From Streptomyces sp. B21-083 (GTDB taxonomy: Bacteria > Actinomycetota > Actinomycetes > Streptomycetales > Streptomycetaceae): a stretch of DNA of 64,000 nt. Shown one piece after another: positions 42,101 through 49,743 of this stretch (position 1 is its first letter; every line of letters begins with the position of its first letter). The position numbers and the translations under genes were made by a program. The DNA lies in the NCBI RefSeq assembly GCF_036898825.1, contig NZ_JARUND010000001.1, forward strand, positions 4,650,001 through 4,714,000, written 5' to 3'. Below the pieces are notes generated by a model that did no database searches, was not told the DNA's origin, and saw only the letters and a list, made by a program, of their open reading frames with translations.

Positions 42101-42275
42101 TCTCCTGCGTCGGCTGCGGCTCGTCCGCCACCGCCGACCCCGACGGCAGGAAGGGGCTCAACCCGGCCCCGAGAACGACGGACGCGGCAACCGCGACACC
42201 CGTACGTCTCCCCGTACGACCCATGCGCCCCACACGACCGCGCGCCGAAACGCGCGCGAAATCACGGTCCTTCAC
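39120..42275 (-). CDS. Secreted FG-GAP/VCBS repeat protein
   Basis: About 1,051 aa from GTG 42275. The basic N-terminus and hydrophobic stretch TGVAVAASVVLGAGLSPFLP end in a likely signal-peptidase site (AVADEP). The body is beta-rich, probably a propeller (many W/Y-x-D repeats), followed by an FnIII-like segment. The last 230 residues carry FG-GAP/VCBS calcium-type repeats: GDLNWDRCNDVLV, GDVTKDGRPDLIA, GDLNGDGLGDLLA and GDITGDGRNDLVV. It is an extracellular protein, presumably surface or substrate binding. The frame could also start at ATG 42314. Confidence 0.85.
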   Translation of the reverse strand: MKDRDFARVSARGRVGRMGRTGRRTGVAVAASVVLGAGLSPFLPSGSAVADEPQPTQETVVPTAFRSYGLDASFRASSTHSGHDAAGAQGVFHTLEGATGLLWTRYADGESVSVPTAPTGTVPLTTGTDVLAYRYADGRVDFWDATDGTSRSLQIPAGLAHLTSYDNLTVAYKMVTGEDGTATRVMHLLTPGPDGTTGNVRVTGGPTGLTLGTAVGADAETLYFRAVVEGQSGLVAVDRATGEVRGWSGPLPVAYYKVNLGGGRVVVSATDKATVLVFPRDLSGAPAEVRLQGVSDGANATFSLALVGDWLINGPYSTTAQPIEGGDQVTLLRSSGNATAAGPGGTAVKIGTGTGDRGIQRITPGADGGPPVVKLVKPLPKPPLPIQGLSLDQGRLVVREQNSSLVLATRARTVAPSGTPEFGERTLFDAGVAVAPCAAGDVACAQVQGTADGRVAWLAHDETTDRIWVNGPDSDSRWERTELPRGGRITDVSGRYLLFTAPARQEVYRIGDDGGPVVTRTPGAAALSGEILWSTGAAAGSVTAYDLTAKKTTETLTTDAGCTPTELQALGRWLYWTCDGRAGVYDRTAQRSVPVPVGETKLGDGYVVTHDRQAGKLTLTTVAAGTPASRIIGELPDTGVSQRDVRWTVDESGANAAYVDGEERVHLVPSGVPQQPLRLLAPAVRFPFAKVRGYDVTPDPVVTVLLSKPSGTWRLTVRSRATGKVVDSVEGGAARGELTVGWGGLLGSYGGDGFHPNGSYDWTLSVTPADGVGAPVEVRGTVGLSRGSAVRHDYVGGPGWQSPDATGDLLSLTPSGTLAFHPGTGKGTFSGKFSGSGWPAGITAVPFGDLNWDRCNDVLVRLSSGALRLYKPACHTALKPSAPYITLGTSGWNQYDVLTSPGDVTKDGRPDLIARNAATGTVYLYQGTSAGRLSARVKLYDNWKTYKKVVGAGDLNGDGLGDLLAQDGTNTLYRYYGTGNGTFAARAKVLSGWGATYNAVVGVGDITGDGRNDLVVRDTAGNLYRNPGLGNGTFGPRVKIGSGWQGYKGLY

Positions 42276-42403
42276 GGAACCCCCCGGTCCCTCGAAAGCC
42301 CTCGACCTGTACATCAGATGGGCTTGAGATGTGCATGCCCTGAGCAGGGCAACGGGAGCCTATCAGTGGGCACTTGTGAGGCAGACGGGGTTTCCGGGAC
42401 GCC

Positions 42404-42439
42404 GAAGGGCCCGTACGACCGGAGTCGTACGGGCCCTTC
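42404..42439. terminator. Terminator between secreted protein and DEAD-box gene
   Basis: A 16-bp perfect stem GAAGGGCCCGTACGAC with a CGGA loop. It lies 38 bp past the DEAD-box gene stop on the minus strand. Confidence 0.8.
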
Positions 42440-42477
42440 GGGAATCAGTCAGCGATCACTCGGTGAACGCCCGGCGA

Positions 42478-44775
42478 TCAGCCGTTGCGCTTCCAGCGCG
42501 GCTTCTCGTCGCGGCGGCCGAAGGAACCGGTGGCGGTGCCTGTGCCGGAGCCCGAACCCGTGCCCGTGCCCGTGCCGCGGTGGTCGTCGCGACGGCCCTG
42601 CGGGCGGTCGTGGCCGCCGGCGCGGAAGCCGCCGCCGCCGGTGGGGCGGTCGCCCTGGCGGTCACGGTTGAAAGGGCGGTCGCTGCCCCGGTGACCGGTG
42701 GCCGGACGGTCGTCGCGACGGAAGCCGCCACGGTCGTTGTTGTCGCGGTTGAAGCCGCCCGAGGGACGGTCGTCGCGGCGGAAGCCACCGCCCGAACCCG
42801 AGGGGCGGTCGTCACGACGCTCGAAAGAACGGCCACCACGATCGTTGTCGCGGTTGAAGCCACCCGACGGACGGTCATCGCGACGGAAGCCACCACGGTC
42901 GCCGCCGCCGTCACGACGGTCATCGCGGCGGAAACCGCCACCGGACGGACGGTCGTCGCGACGCTCGAAGGAGCGGCCACCACGGTCGTTGTTGTCACGG
43001 TTGAAGCCACCCGACGGACGGTCGTCCCGACGGAAGCCACCACGGTCGCCGCCGCCGTCACGACGGTCGTCGCGGCGGAAGCCACCACCGGACGGACGGT
43101 CGTCGCGACGCTCGAAGGAGCGGCCACCACGGTCGTTGTTGTCGCGGTTGAAGCCACCCGACGGGCGCTCGCGGCGCTCGTAGTTGCCCCGCTCGTCACG
43201 GCGCGGACGCTCCTCGCGCACCTGCGCCTCAGCGACGGCAGTCGCCTCGGCGGCGGCCTCCGCTACGACGACGGCGGCAGCGGCCTCGGCAACCGCGGCC
43301 ACGGCTGCCTCCGGGTCCTCGCCACGCTCGCGCGCCGCACGCGCCGTCAGGCGGTCGGCTTCCTCGCGCAGTTCGCCGGCGCGGCGCGTGGCGCGCGCCA
43401 GCTCCTTGGTGAGCTCCGAGACCTCACGCTCGGCCTGCTGGGCAGCGTTGCCCGCGGACTCGGCCTGGACCTCGGTCATCGAGCGGGCGCCGGTGATCTC
43501 CGCGACCTCGGGCTCGAAGGCCGCGCCGCCCTGGATGATGTGGCGCGAGGCGTCGACGCCCGCGTCCTCCATCAGCCGGAAGATCTGGCGGCGCTGGTGC
43601 GGCAGGGACAGCGACACGACAGTGCCGGAGCGGCCCGCGCGGGCCGTACGGCCGGAGCGGTGCAGGTAGTCCTTGTGGTCGCCCGCCGGGTCCACGTTCA
43701 GGACCAGGTCGATGCCGTCGACGTGGATGCCGCGGGCGGCGACGTCGGTGGCGACGAGGGCGTTGACGTAGCCCTTCTTGAAGTCCTCGAGGACGCGGGT
43801 ACGGGCGCCCTGCGTCATACCGCCGTGCAGCGCGTCGGCCTTCACACCGGAGTCGCAGAGCTGCTCGGCGATACGGTCGGCGCCCAGCTGGGTGCGGACG
43901 AAGATGATCGTGCGGCCCTTGCGGGAGGCGATCGCGGCCGTGACCGGCGCCTTGTCCTTGGGCTTCACGATGAGGATGTGGTGGGACATCGTCGTGACGT
44001 TGCCCTGGGCGCTGTCGACCTCGTGCGTGACCGGGTTGGTCAGGTAGCGCTTGACCAGCGTGGAGATCTCGTTCTCCATGGTGGCCGAGAACAGCATGCG
44101 CTGGCCGCCGCCCGGGATCTGGTCGAGCAGCTCGGTGACCTCGGGCAGGAAGCCCAGGTCGGACATCTGGTCGGCCTCGTCGAGGACGGCTACCTCGACG
44201 TTCGCCAGCGAGCAGGCGCCGCGGTTGATGATGTCGCGCAGACGGCCGGGCGTGGCGACGAGGACGTCGACGCCGCGCTCCAGGGCGTACATCTGGTTGC
44301 TCATCGACGTACCGCCGCAGACGACCTTCATCTTGAGGCCGAGGACGTCGCCGTACGGCTGGAGGGCGTCCGCGACCTGCATCGCGAGCTCACGGGTCGG
44401 CGTGAGGATGATGCCGCGGGGCTTCTTCTTGTCGGTGTGGCCGCCGGACAGCTTCGTCAGCAGCGGCAGACCGAAGGAGAGGGTCTTGCCGGAGCCGGTG
44501 CGGCCACGGCCGAGGATGTCCTTGCCGGCCAGGGCGTCCGGGATGGTCGCGGCCTGGATCGGGAAGGGGCTGGTCACACCGTTCTGCGTGAGCTTGCGCA
44601 CGACGCCCTCGGGGAGACCGAGGTCGGTGAAGGTGATCTCCGGCTCGCCGGACTCCGTGTCGGTGTCGGTGTCGGCGGCGTCGGTGTCGGCGGCCGTCTG
44701 CGCGAGGTCGAGGTCGATGACCTCGTTGTCCTCGTTCTCGGGCACGACGACGTGATCAGTACTGGAAATGGACAT
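42478..44775 (-). CDS. DEAD-box RNA helicase with RGG-type repeat tail
   Basis: A 765-aa RNA helicase. The acidic head (VIDLDLAQTAADTDAADTDT) precedes the DEAD-box core: Q-motif SPFPIQAATIP, I GRTGSGKT, II VLDEADQM, III FSATME, V ARGIHV and VI HRSGRTARAGR. An Ala/Glu coiled segment is followed by a tail of about 190 residues of Arg/Asp/Gly repeats (GGFRRDDRPSGG, RSFERRDD). Such tails bind RNA and favour phase separation. ATG 44775 is preceded by GGAAGG at about 12 nt, and the frame reaches back to 44868. Likely cold-induced and ribosome- or degradosome-linked. Confidence 0.93.
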   Translation of the reverse strand: MSISSTDHVVVPENEDNEVIDLDLAQTAADTDAADTDTDTESGEPEITFTDLGLPEGVVRKLTQNGVTSPFPIQAATIPDALAGKDILGRGRTGSGKTLSFGLPLLTKLSGGHTDKKKPRGIILTPTRELAMQVADALQPYGDVLGLKMKVVCGGTSMSNQMYALERGVDVLVATPGRLRDIINRGACSLANVEVAVLDEADQMSDLGFLPEVTELLDQIPGGGQRMLFSATMENEISTLVKRYLTNPVTHEVDSAQGNVTTMSHHILIVKPKDKAPVTAAIASRKGRTIIFVRTQLGADRIAEQLCDSGVKADALHGGMTQGARTRVLEDFKKGYVNALVATDVAARGIHVDGIDLVLNVDPAGDHKDYLHRSGRTARAGRSGTVVSLSLPHQRRQIFRLMEDAGVDASRHIIQGGAAFEPEVAEITGARSMTEVQAESAGNAAQQAEREVSELTKELARATRRAGELREEADRLTARAARERGEDPEAAVAAVAEAAAAVVVAEAAAEATAVAEAQVREERPRRDERGNYERRERPSGGFNRDNNDRGGRSFERRDDRPSGGGFRRDDRRDGGGDRGGFRRDDRPSGGFNRDNNDRGGRSFERRDDRPSGGGFRRDDRRDGGGDRGGFRRDDRPSGGFNRDNDRGGRSFERRDDRPSGSGGGFRRDDRPSGGFNRDNNDRGGFRRDDRPATGHRGSDRPFNRDRQGDRPTGGGGFRAGGHDRPQGRRDDHRGTGTGTGSGSGTGTATGSFGRRDEKPRWKRNG
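42680..43175 (-). repeat. Internal tandem repeats encoding RGG-like tail
   Basis: Units encoding RRDDRPSGGFNRDNNDRGG and RSFERRDDRPSGGGFRRDD recur at about 150-bp spacing, almost identical at DNA level at least twice and more divergent a third time. The region is prone to length change by recombination or slippage. Confidence 0.75.
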
Positions 44776-45030
44776 GCGAATGCGAAACCTTCCGGAGTCT
44801 CGTCGGCACGCGCCCGTCAACTCCGTGATTTCGCAAATTGACCGCCTCAATGCGGTCAGCCACGGCAAGGGAGAGTACGCGCCACACGCGGCGCATCTCT
44901 TCGGCGCCAGGCAATGGGATCAAACGATCTACTACCATACGCACCCACCTCCCCTTTGGGCAAATTGGGTGCCGTCACCGCAGGTCAGCCCCCTTTCGCA
45001 GCCCTTCCGCAGCCCCTTCCACGCCCTCGG

Positions 45031-45588
45031 TCAGACCGGTACCCCGGCCTCCGGCGCCGGCTCCCGGGTGACCAGTTGCGGCTGGGCCTGCTGCGGCTGC
45101 ACGGACGACGACGGCTCCGCGACCGTCGGCTCCGGCGAGGGCGGCGGGGGCGTGGGGGACACGGGCGGCGGCTCCGGCTCAGGCTCGGCGGTCTTCGTCG
45201 GCGTGGCCTGCGGCTTCGTCGGTGTGGGCGCACCGGGGCCGACCGGCCCGGGACTGCCACCGGCCGGCTTGGAGGGCGCCGACGCGGGCGCGCTCTGCCC
45301 GGCGGACGGGGAGGCGCCCGGAGAAGCGGGCGCCCCGCTGGCCCCTTTCGCGCCCCCCTTGTCCTTCCCGTGCCCGTGTTTTGCGTCACCCGCGGACCCG
45401 CCGACCCACCCGGAACCGCCGCCGGTCACCGCCGACCCTCCGTCGGGCGCCTTCGCGCCCTTCTGGCCCGCGCTGTGGGAGGGCTTGACCTGGCCGGCGC
45501 CGCCGTCGCCCACGCTCATACAACCGGCGGCAGCGGCGACGGCCACGACCGTGGCGGCCAGTCGGACAGGTACATGCAAGGGGCGCAC
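45031..45588 (-). CDS. Pro/Ser/Ala-rich secreted lipoprotein-like protein
   Basis: 185 aa from GTG 45588, which follows GGAGG at 8 nt. The hydrophobic N-terminus (LAATVVAVAAAAGC) ends in a lipobox-like AAGC, suggesting lipidation. The rest is low complexity: Gly/Lys/His, then long Pro, Thr and Glu runs (PEPEPPPVSPTPPPPSPEP), which would span the cell wall. No folded domain. Function unknown; it may be a stalk or spacer. Confidence 0.65.
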   Translation of the reverse strand: MRPLHVPVRLAATVVAVAAAAGCMSVGDGGAGQVKPSHSAGQKGAKAPDGGSAVTGGGSGWVGGSAGDAKHGHGKDKGGAKGASGAPASPGASPSAGQSAPASAPSKPAGGSPGPVGPGAPTPTKPQATPTKTAEPEPEPPPVSPTPPPPSPEPTVAEPSSSVQPQQAQPQLVTREPAPEAGVPV

Positions 45589-45714
45589 GGGCAGCCACCT
45601 CCGGTGGGGAGTCGAGGAGTCAAGGTGCTCAACTCCCGTCGCCCACAAGAAGACACGCGCCCCTCAGAAGCCTCCGCGCGCCGGGCCCCGCGGTCCCCGC
45701 CGCCCCATGGCCCG

Positions 45715-46065
45715 TCAGCCGTAGCCGAGCGCGTGCAGCCGCTCGTCGTCGATCCCGAAATGGTGGGCGATCTCATGTACGACCGTCACCTCGGTCTCCG
45801 CGACCACGTCCTCCCGCGTCTCGCACATCCGCAGGGTCGGCCCCCGATAGATCGTGATCCGGTCGGGCAGCACCCCCGCGTACCACTCCCCGCGGTCGGT
45901 CAGCGGCGTCCCCTCGTACAGCCCGAGCAGCTCGGGCTCGTCCGTCGGCGGCTCGTCCTCGACGAACACCGCCACGTTGTCCATCAGCCTCGTCAGCTCC
46001 GGCGGAATCCGGTCGAGGGACTCGGCGACCAGTTCCTCGAACTCCTCGCGCGTCATCTCCAGCAC
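45715..46065 (-). CDS. Minimal zincin-type metallopeptidase family protein
   Basis: A 116-aa protein of the small bacterial zincin family. The HEIAH motif is at 97-101 (VVHEIAHHFGID), preceded by the helix FEELVAESLDRIPPELTRLM and the strand NVAVFVEDEP. GTG 46065 or ATG 46056 are likely starts. The frame continues upstream without a stop into a TnpB remnant (to 46614), so a fused product could arise, but family length and conservation support the short gene. Substrate unknown. Confidence 0.85.
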   Translation of the reverse strand: MLEMTREEFEELVAESLDRIPPELTRLMDNVAVFVEDEPPTDEPELLGLYEGTPLTDRGEWYAGVLPDRITIYRGPTLRMCETREDVVAETEVTVVHEIAHHFGIDDERLHALGYG

Positions 46066-46614
46066 ACGCCCATTGTCCGGTACGGGCCGCTCGTACGGGA
46101 CTCTCGGACCCGCGCTCTGCGGAAAGCCGTGCTCTGTGTCACCCCGCTTAGGCGCGTGCCGCCTTGGGCATACGGGACCAGTGACTCCTCCCACGCGTAG
46201 ACGCGCGGGGCCGTCACCGTCCTTGGGGAACTCGACCGTGTCGAACCAGTTCACCCCGCGGAACCGCGGGTACCCGGGCGTCTCCCCGGCTTTGACGCGG
46301 CGGAAGAAGGCCTGGAACGCCTTGTCCAGGCGGCGCAGCGTGGCCTGCTGGGACGAGAACGACCACCGGCCATGACGCTCGGGGTCGAAGGCCCGGATGT
46401 CCTTGAGCTGCGCGGACTGCTCGCCGTACTTGATACCGGTCTTCGAAACGTGCTGGTAGGCGTCGCGGCGTTCCTGTAACGCCCCGTTGTACAGCGAGCA
46501 GTGATCACGGAGCATCTCCGTCAGCGCCCCGGCCTGCTGGACGGTCGGCCGAAGCAAGAACCTGTAGAGCGGATCACCCTCCGGCCTCCCTTCCATTATG
46601 TGATGTGACATCAC
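46066..46614 (-). pseudogene. TnpB remnant (N-terminal part), fused in frame upstream of zincin gene
   Basis: The frame encodes the start of an IS200/IS605-family TnpB: YRFLLRPTVQQAGALTEML, GALQERRDAYQHVSKTG, RLDKAFQAFFRRVKAGETPG, YPRFRGVNWFDTVEF. Coding similarity ends near 46190; the RuvC catalytic half is absent. The last 40 codons before the zincin gene look random. The near-palindrome TGTGATGTGACATCACA (46599-46615) overlaps its start, as at IS605 ends. Confidence 0.75.
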
Positions 46615-46659
46615 ACTACTACGCGTGCACTCACATCACGCGACGCCTACCATCGGCCG

Positions 46660-46863
46660 ATGACCGAACGCCCCCTGACTGGAGCCGAAGCCGCCGAATA
46701 CCTCGGCATCGGCATCCGCCGCATCCACAACCTGAACGCCGCCGACAACGACTTTCCTGAGCCCGAATACACCGGCCGCACACCCACCTGGACCACAGGC
46801 CAGCTCGACGCCTGGCGCTCCGCCCACCCTGCCCGCAGACACAACATCCGTACTCAAAGCTGA
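46660..46863 (+). CDS. Small AlpA/excisionase-like HTH protein
   Basis: A 67-aa protein. PLTGAEAAEYLGIGIRRIHN is an AlpA/MerR-type HTH, followed by FPEPEYTGRTPTWTTGQLDA and a basic end. It is divergent from the TnpB remnant (46-bp gap) and precedes a palindromic stretch (about 46889-46912) that looks like an IS605-type element end. It may be part of that element rather than a host regulator. Confidence 0.6.
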   Translation: MTERPLTGAEAAEYLGIGIRRIHNLNAADNDFPEPEYTGRTPTWTTGQLDAWRSAHPARRHNIRTQS

Positions 46864-46884
46864 GGTCAGAGCAACACTGAGAAG

Positions 46885-46916
46885 CGATCCCCCCACGCCT
46901 GAGGCGCGGGTCCCCT
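46885..46916 (+). other. IS605-like element end / hairpin
   Basis: Centred on CACGCCTGAGGCGCGGG, preceded by AAGCGATCCCCC and followed by TCCCCTCGC. Such palindromes mark the ends of IS200/IS605 elements and the 3' part of their guide RNAs. It ends about 5 bp before the ribosome site (AGGAG) of the metallophosphoesterase gene. Confidence 0.4.
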
Positions 46917-46929
46917 CGCTAGGAGTCTG

Positions 46930-48579
46930 ATGGCACGCGTACCCGCCAACACCCCGCACTCCGAAAGCATTCGCACCACTACCGGCCGCCTCGGCCGCCC
47001 TCTGACCGCGCTCACCGGCCCCTACCGCGCCCGTCGCGTACGTCCGGCCGCCGAGCTGGTCCATCCGCCGCACCCCTGGACCCGTGCTCTGGGCATGGTC
47101 GCGGTGGTCCTTCTGGGTGCTTGGCTGGGGCTGCTGATCGTCGGCAACGTACGCGCACCGGTCGGCCCGATGAACACGACGATGACCCTGCGTCCGTCCC
47201 TCACCGGCGGCACGAAGATCAACGTCTCCCCGCTGGGCGCCCTGGAGCTGAACAGCCACACCGCGCCGGTCCGCCTCGACGTGAACGTCGACCAGCTCGA
47301 CCCCGTCCGCGCCCAGGCCCTCGTCGACCACCCCGAACGCCTCTCCGGCCTCCAGGACGAGGTCGCCAAGGACGTCGGGCACGGCACCCTCGACCTGGCC
47401 GTCCGCTCCTGCGTAGCCGTCGTGTCCGGGGCCACCGCCCTAGGCCTCGCGGTCTACCGCCGCCCCCGCCGGGCCCTGGCGGCCGGCGGCCTCGCCCTCA
47501 CGCTCCTGGTGGCGTCGGGAGCGACGGCGTACGCGACCTGGAACCCCAAGTCGGTCCTGGAACCGAAGTTCTCCGGGCTGCTGTCCTCAGCCCCCTCCCT
47601 GGTCGGCAACGCGCGCAGCATCGTCACCGAGTTCGACGTCTACCAGAAGGAGTTGGCGCGCCTGGTGACCAACGTGACGAAGCTCTACGACGTCACGTCC
47701 ACGCTCCCGACCTACCAGCCCGACCCGGCCACGATCCGGGTCCTGCACGTCTCGGACATCCATCTCAACCCGGCGAGCTGGAAGATCATCGCGTCGCTGG
47801 TGGAGCAGTACGACATCAATGTCATCGTCGACACCGGCGACACCATGGACCACGGCACGGCCGCCGAGAACGGCTTCCTGGACCCGATCAAGGACCTGGG
47901 CGCCCCGTACGTATGGGTGCGCGGCAACCATGACTCGCGGCTCACCCAGCGCTATCTGGAGCGCATGAAGAACGTGCGCGTCCTGGACGACGGCCGCGCG
48001 ATCACCGTCGCGGGGGTGCGCTTCGCGGGCATCGGCGATCCCCAGTTCACCCCGGACCGGTCGGCGGGCGAGCAGGACGGCAGCCGCGCCCAGGAGCTCG
48101 CGGGCGACCGGCTGGCCTCGGCCATCCGCGACCAGCGGATCCTGGGCACCCCGGTCGACATCGCGATGGTCCACGAGCCGAACGCGGCCCGGCGGACGGA
48201 CGGCGAGGTCCCGCTCGTACTGGCCGGGCACCTCCACCACGCGGAGATGGAGGTCATGACGAAGGGCACCAGGCTGCGTATCGAGGGCTCCACGGGCGGC
48301 AGCGGACTGCGCGCCCTGGAGAAGCGCAACCCGGACCAGATCGAGGCGTCCGTCCTCTACCTGGACCGCGACACGCGCCGCCTGCAGGCCTGGGACGAGA
48401 TCAAACTGGGCGGGCTCGGGCTGACCACGGCGGAGGTGAGCCGCCACCTGCCGAAGGAGAACCAGCCGGGCGCGACGCCGGTCCCCTCACCTTCGGCTTC
48501 GCCCTCGCCTTCACCCTCGACTTCGGCCCCGCGTTCACCCTCTGCTTCGCCTTCGAGGTCCTCCGTTCCGAGCCCGTAA
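46930..48579 (+). CDS. Membrane-bound metallophosphoesterase
   Basis: A 549-aa protein. N-terminal TM (about 55-74), a mid region of about 75 external residues, then one or two further TM helices (AVRSCVAVVSGATALGLAVY, AGGLALTLLVASGATAYATW). A calcineurin-like phosphoesterase domain follows, about 255-480. All metal motifs are present: HVSDIHLNP, VDTGDTMDH, RGNHDSR and LAGHLHH. The C-terminus is a Ser/Pro-rich tail. It faces outward by prediction. AGGAGTCTG precedes ATG 46930. A transposon end abuts its ribosome site, which may have replaced its native promoter. Confidence 0.88.
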   Translation: MARVPANTPHSESIRTTTGRLGRPLTALTGPYRARRVRPAAELVHPPHPWTRALGMVAVVLLGAWLGLLIVGNVRAPVGPMNTTMTLRPSLTGGTKINVSPLGALELNSHTAPVRLDVNVDQLDPVRAQALVDHPERLSGLQDEVAKDVGHGTLDLAVRSCVAVVSGATALGLAVYRRPRRALAAGGLALTLLVASGATAYATWNPKSVLEPKFSGLLSSAPSLVGNARSIVTEFDVYQKELARLVTNVTKLYDVTSTLPTYQPDPATIRVLHVSDIHLNPASWKIIASLVEQYDINVIVDTGDTMDHGTAAENGFLDPIKDLGAPYVWVRGNHDSRLTQRYLERMKNVRVLDDGRAITVAGVRFAGIGDPQFTPDRSAGEQDGSRAQELAGDRLASAIRDQRILGTPVDIAMVHEPNAARRTDGEVPLVLAGHLHHAEMEVMTKGTRLRIEGSTGGSGLRALEKRNPDQIEASVLYLDRDTRRLQAWDEIKLGGLGLTTAEVSRHLPKENQPGATPVPSPSASPSPSPSTSAPRSPSASPSRSSVPSP

Positions 48580-48627
48580 ACCGTTTTGGCGAACGTCCCC
48601 GGCATCACCTATGATTCACACGTCCTC

Positions 48628-48700
48628 GCCCCCATCGTCTAGCGGCCCAGGACGCTGCCCTTTCAAGGCGGTAGCACGGGTTCGAATCCCGTTGGGGGCA
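48628..48700 (+). tRNA. tRNA-Glu (anticodon TTC)
   Basis: A 73-nt cloverleaf with anticodon loop CTTTCAA, acceptor GCCCCCA/TGGGGGC and discriminator A. An imperfect copy of its 3' end occurs at 57171-57197, just before tRNA-Asp. Confidence 0.93.
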
Positions 48701-48774
48701 CAGGTAAATACGGTTGGCGGCATCCCGCATCAGGGGTGGCCGCCATTCGTGCTTCACGGACACCGCTACGGCCG

Positions 48775-49743
48775 CTACGGCTGCGGTGGTCGCTGTCGTT
48801 GCGGGACGACCGTGTACTTCGGGTCCTCGGCCGAGGCGACTCCGGCCGCGAAGACACCGAAGCGGGTGCAGGCCGAGCCGGCGAGCAGGGCCAGGCCGCC
48901 CGCCACGGCCGCCGGGCGGCTGCGGTGGCCCAGCAGCAGTCCGCTCGCGGCGCCGGCGGCGGTGAGCAGCCGGGCGGCGCGCAGCAGGGTGCCGGCGCGG
49001 CCCTCGTGATAGGTCTCCGCCACCATTCCCAACCGCCTCTCGGCCGCCCTGAGCGCCACCGCCTCGGCCGCCGCGGCGAGCGTGGCGGCGCGGCGGGCCG
49101 GTGCTGTCTCCGCCGTAGGGCCGAGGATCAGGGCCATGCCGGAGGCGGCGGCCGTCGCGGACGCGACGAAGACGTACGGGAGTTCGCGGTGGGCGCCGTG
49201 CCAGGCGGGAACGGCCGTGTCCGCCGCCAGGACCGCCGTGTACGACGCGACCGCCGGGCCGAGCAGGGCGGCCGTCGCCGTGGCCGCCGTACCCGTCCTG
49301 GGCAGCCGGCCGGTGGCGGAGGTGAGGGCCGCCGCGCCCGCGACCGAGCCGTATCCGGCGAGGAGCCAGGAGCCCACGCTCATCGGAGAGGTCGGCTTGA
49401 ACACCCGGAGCATGTTCGGGAAGCGGCTGGGCACCCCGAGGTCGTGGACGAGCGCGGCGGCGGACAGGGAGATCGCCGCGAGGGAGGACACCTTCATCGC
49501 GGCGGCGGTCGTCCTCCGGCCGGTGAGCTGGGCGCCCGCCGCCAGCACCGATCCGGCGCCGGCGAGCCCGCCCAGGAAGAAGTAACCGGCGATGTCCAGG
49601 GCGGACCAGGAGGGCGCCTTGATGATCGGGCGCCCGTAGTACGACTCGAACTCGGCGCGCGGCACCATGAGTTGCTCGCCGCGCCGCCCGCCCTTCCTGC
49701 CGTCATTCCTTCCGCCCTTCTTGCCGCCCTCGCTGCCGTTCAT
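48775..49743 (-). CDS. nrfD: NrfD/PsrC-type membrane anchor subunit of formate dehydrogenase
   Basis: A 322-aa polytopic protein with about eight TM helices. A cytoplasmic head of Gly/Lys/Arg is followed by FESYYGRPIIKAPSWSALDI, GYFFLGGLAGAGSVLA and VHDLGVPSRFPNMLRVFKPT, signatures of the NrfD family. It passes electrons to menaquinone. ATG 49743 overlaps the stop of the iron-sulfur subunit gene (ATGA) and is preceded by GGAAGG. It is the last gene of the fdh operon. Confidence 0.88.
   Translation of the reverse strand: MNGSEGGKKGGRNDGRKGGRRGEQLMVPRAEFESYYGRPIIKAPSWSALDIAGYFFLGGLAGAGSVLAAGAQLTGRRTTAAAMKVSSLAAISLSAAALVHDLGVPSRFPNMLRVFKPTSPMSVGSWLLAGYGSVAGAAALTSATGRLPRTGTAATATAALLGPAVASYTAVLAADTAVPAWHGAHRELPYVFVASATAAASGMALILGPTAETAPARRAATLAAAAEAVALRAAERRLGMVAETYHEGRAGTLLRAARLLTAAGAASGLLLGHRSRPAAVAGGLALLAGSACTRFGVFAAGVASAEDPKYTVVPQRQRPPQP

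Noticed and set aside
42680..43175. Repeats in the DEAD-box gene as a CRISPR array
   Set aside because: Repeats are coding, of about 150 bp, and without unique spacers. No cas genes are present.
42478..44841. Long plus-strand frame (836 codons) across the DEAD-box gene
   Set aside because: Mirror of the minus-strand helicase. The composition is Val/Ala/Thr repeats with no motifs, while the minus strand has all helicase motifs.
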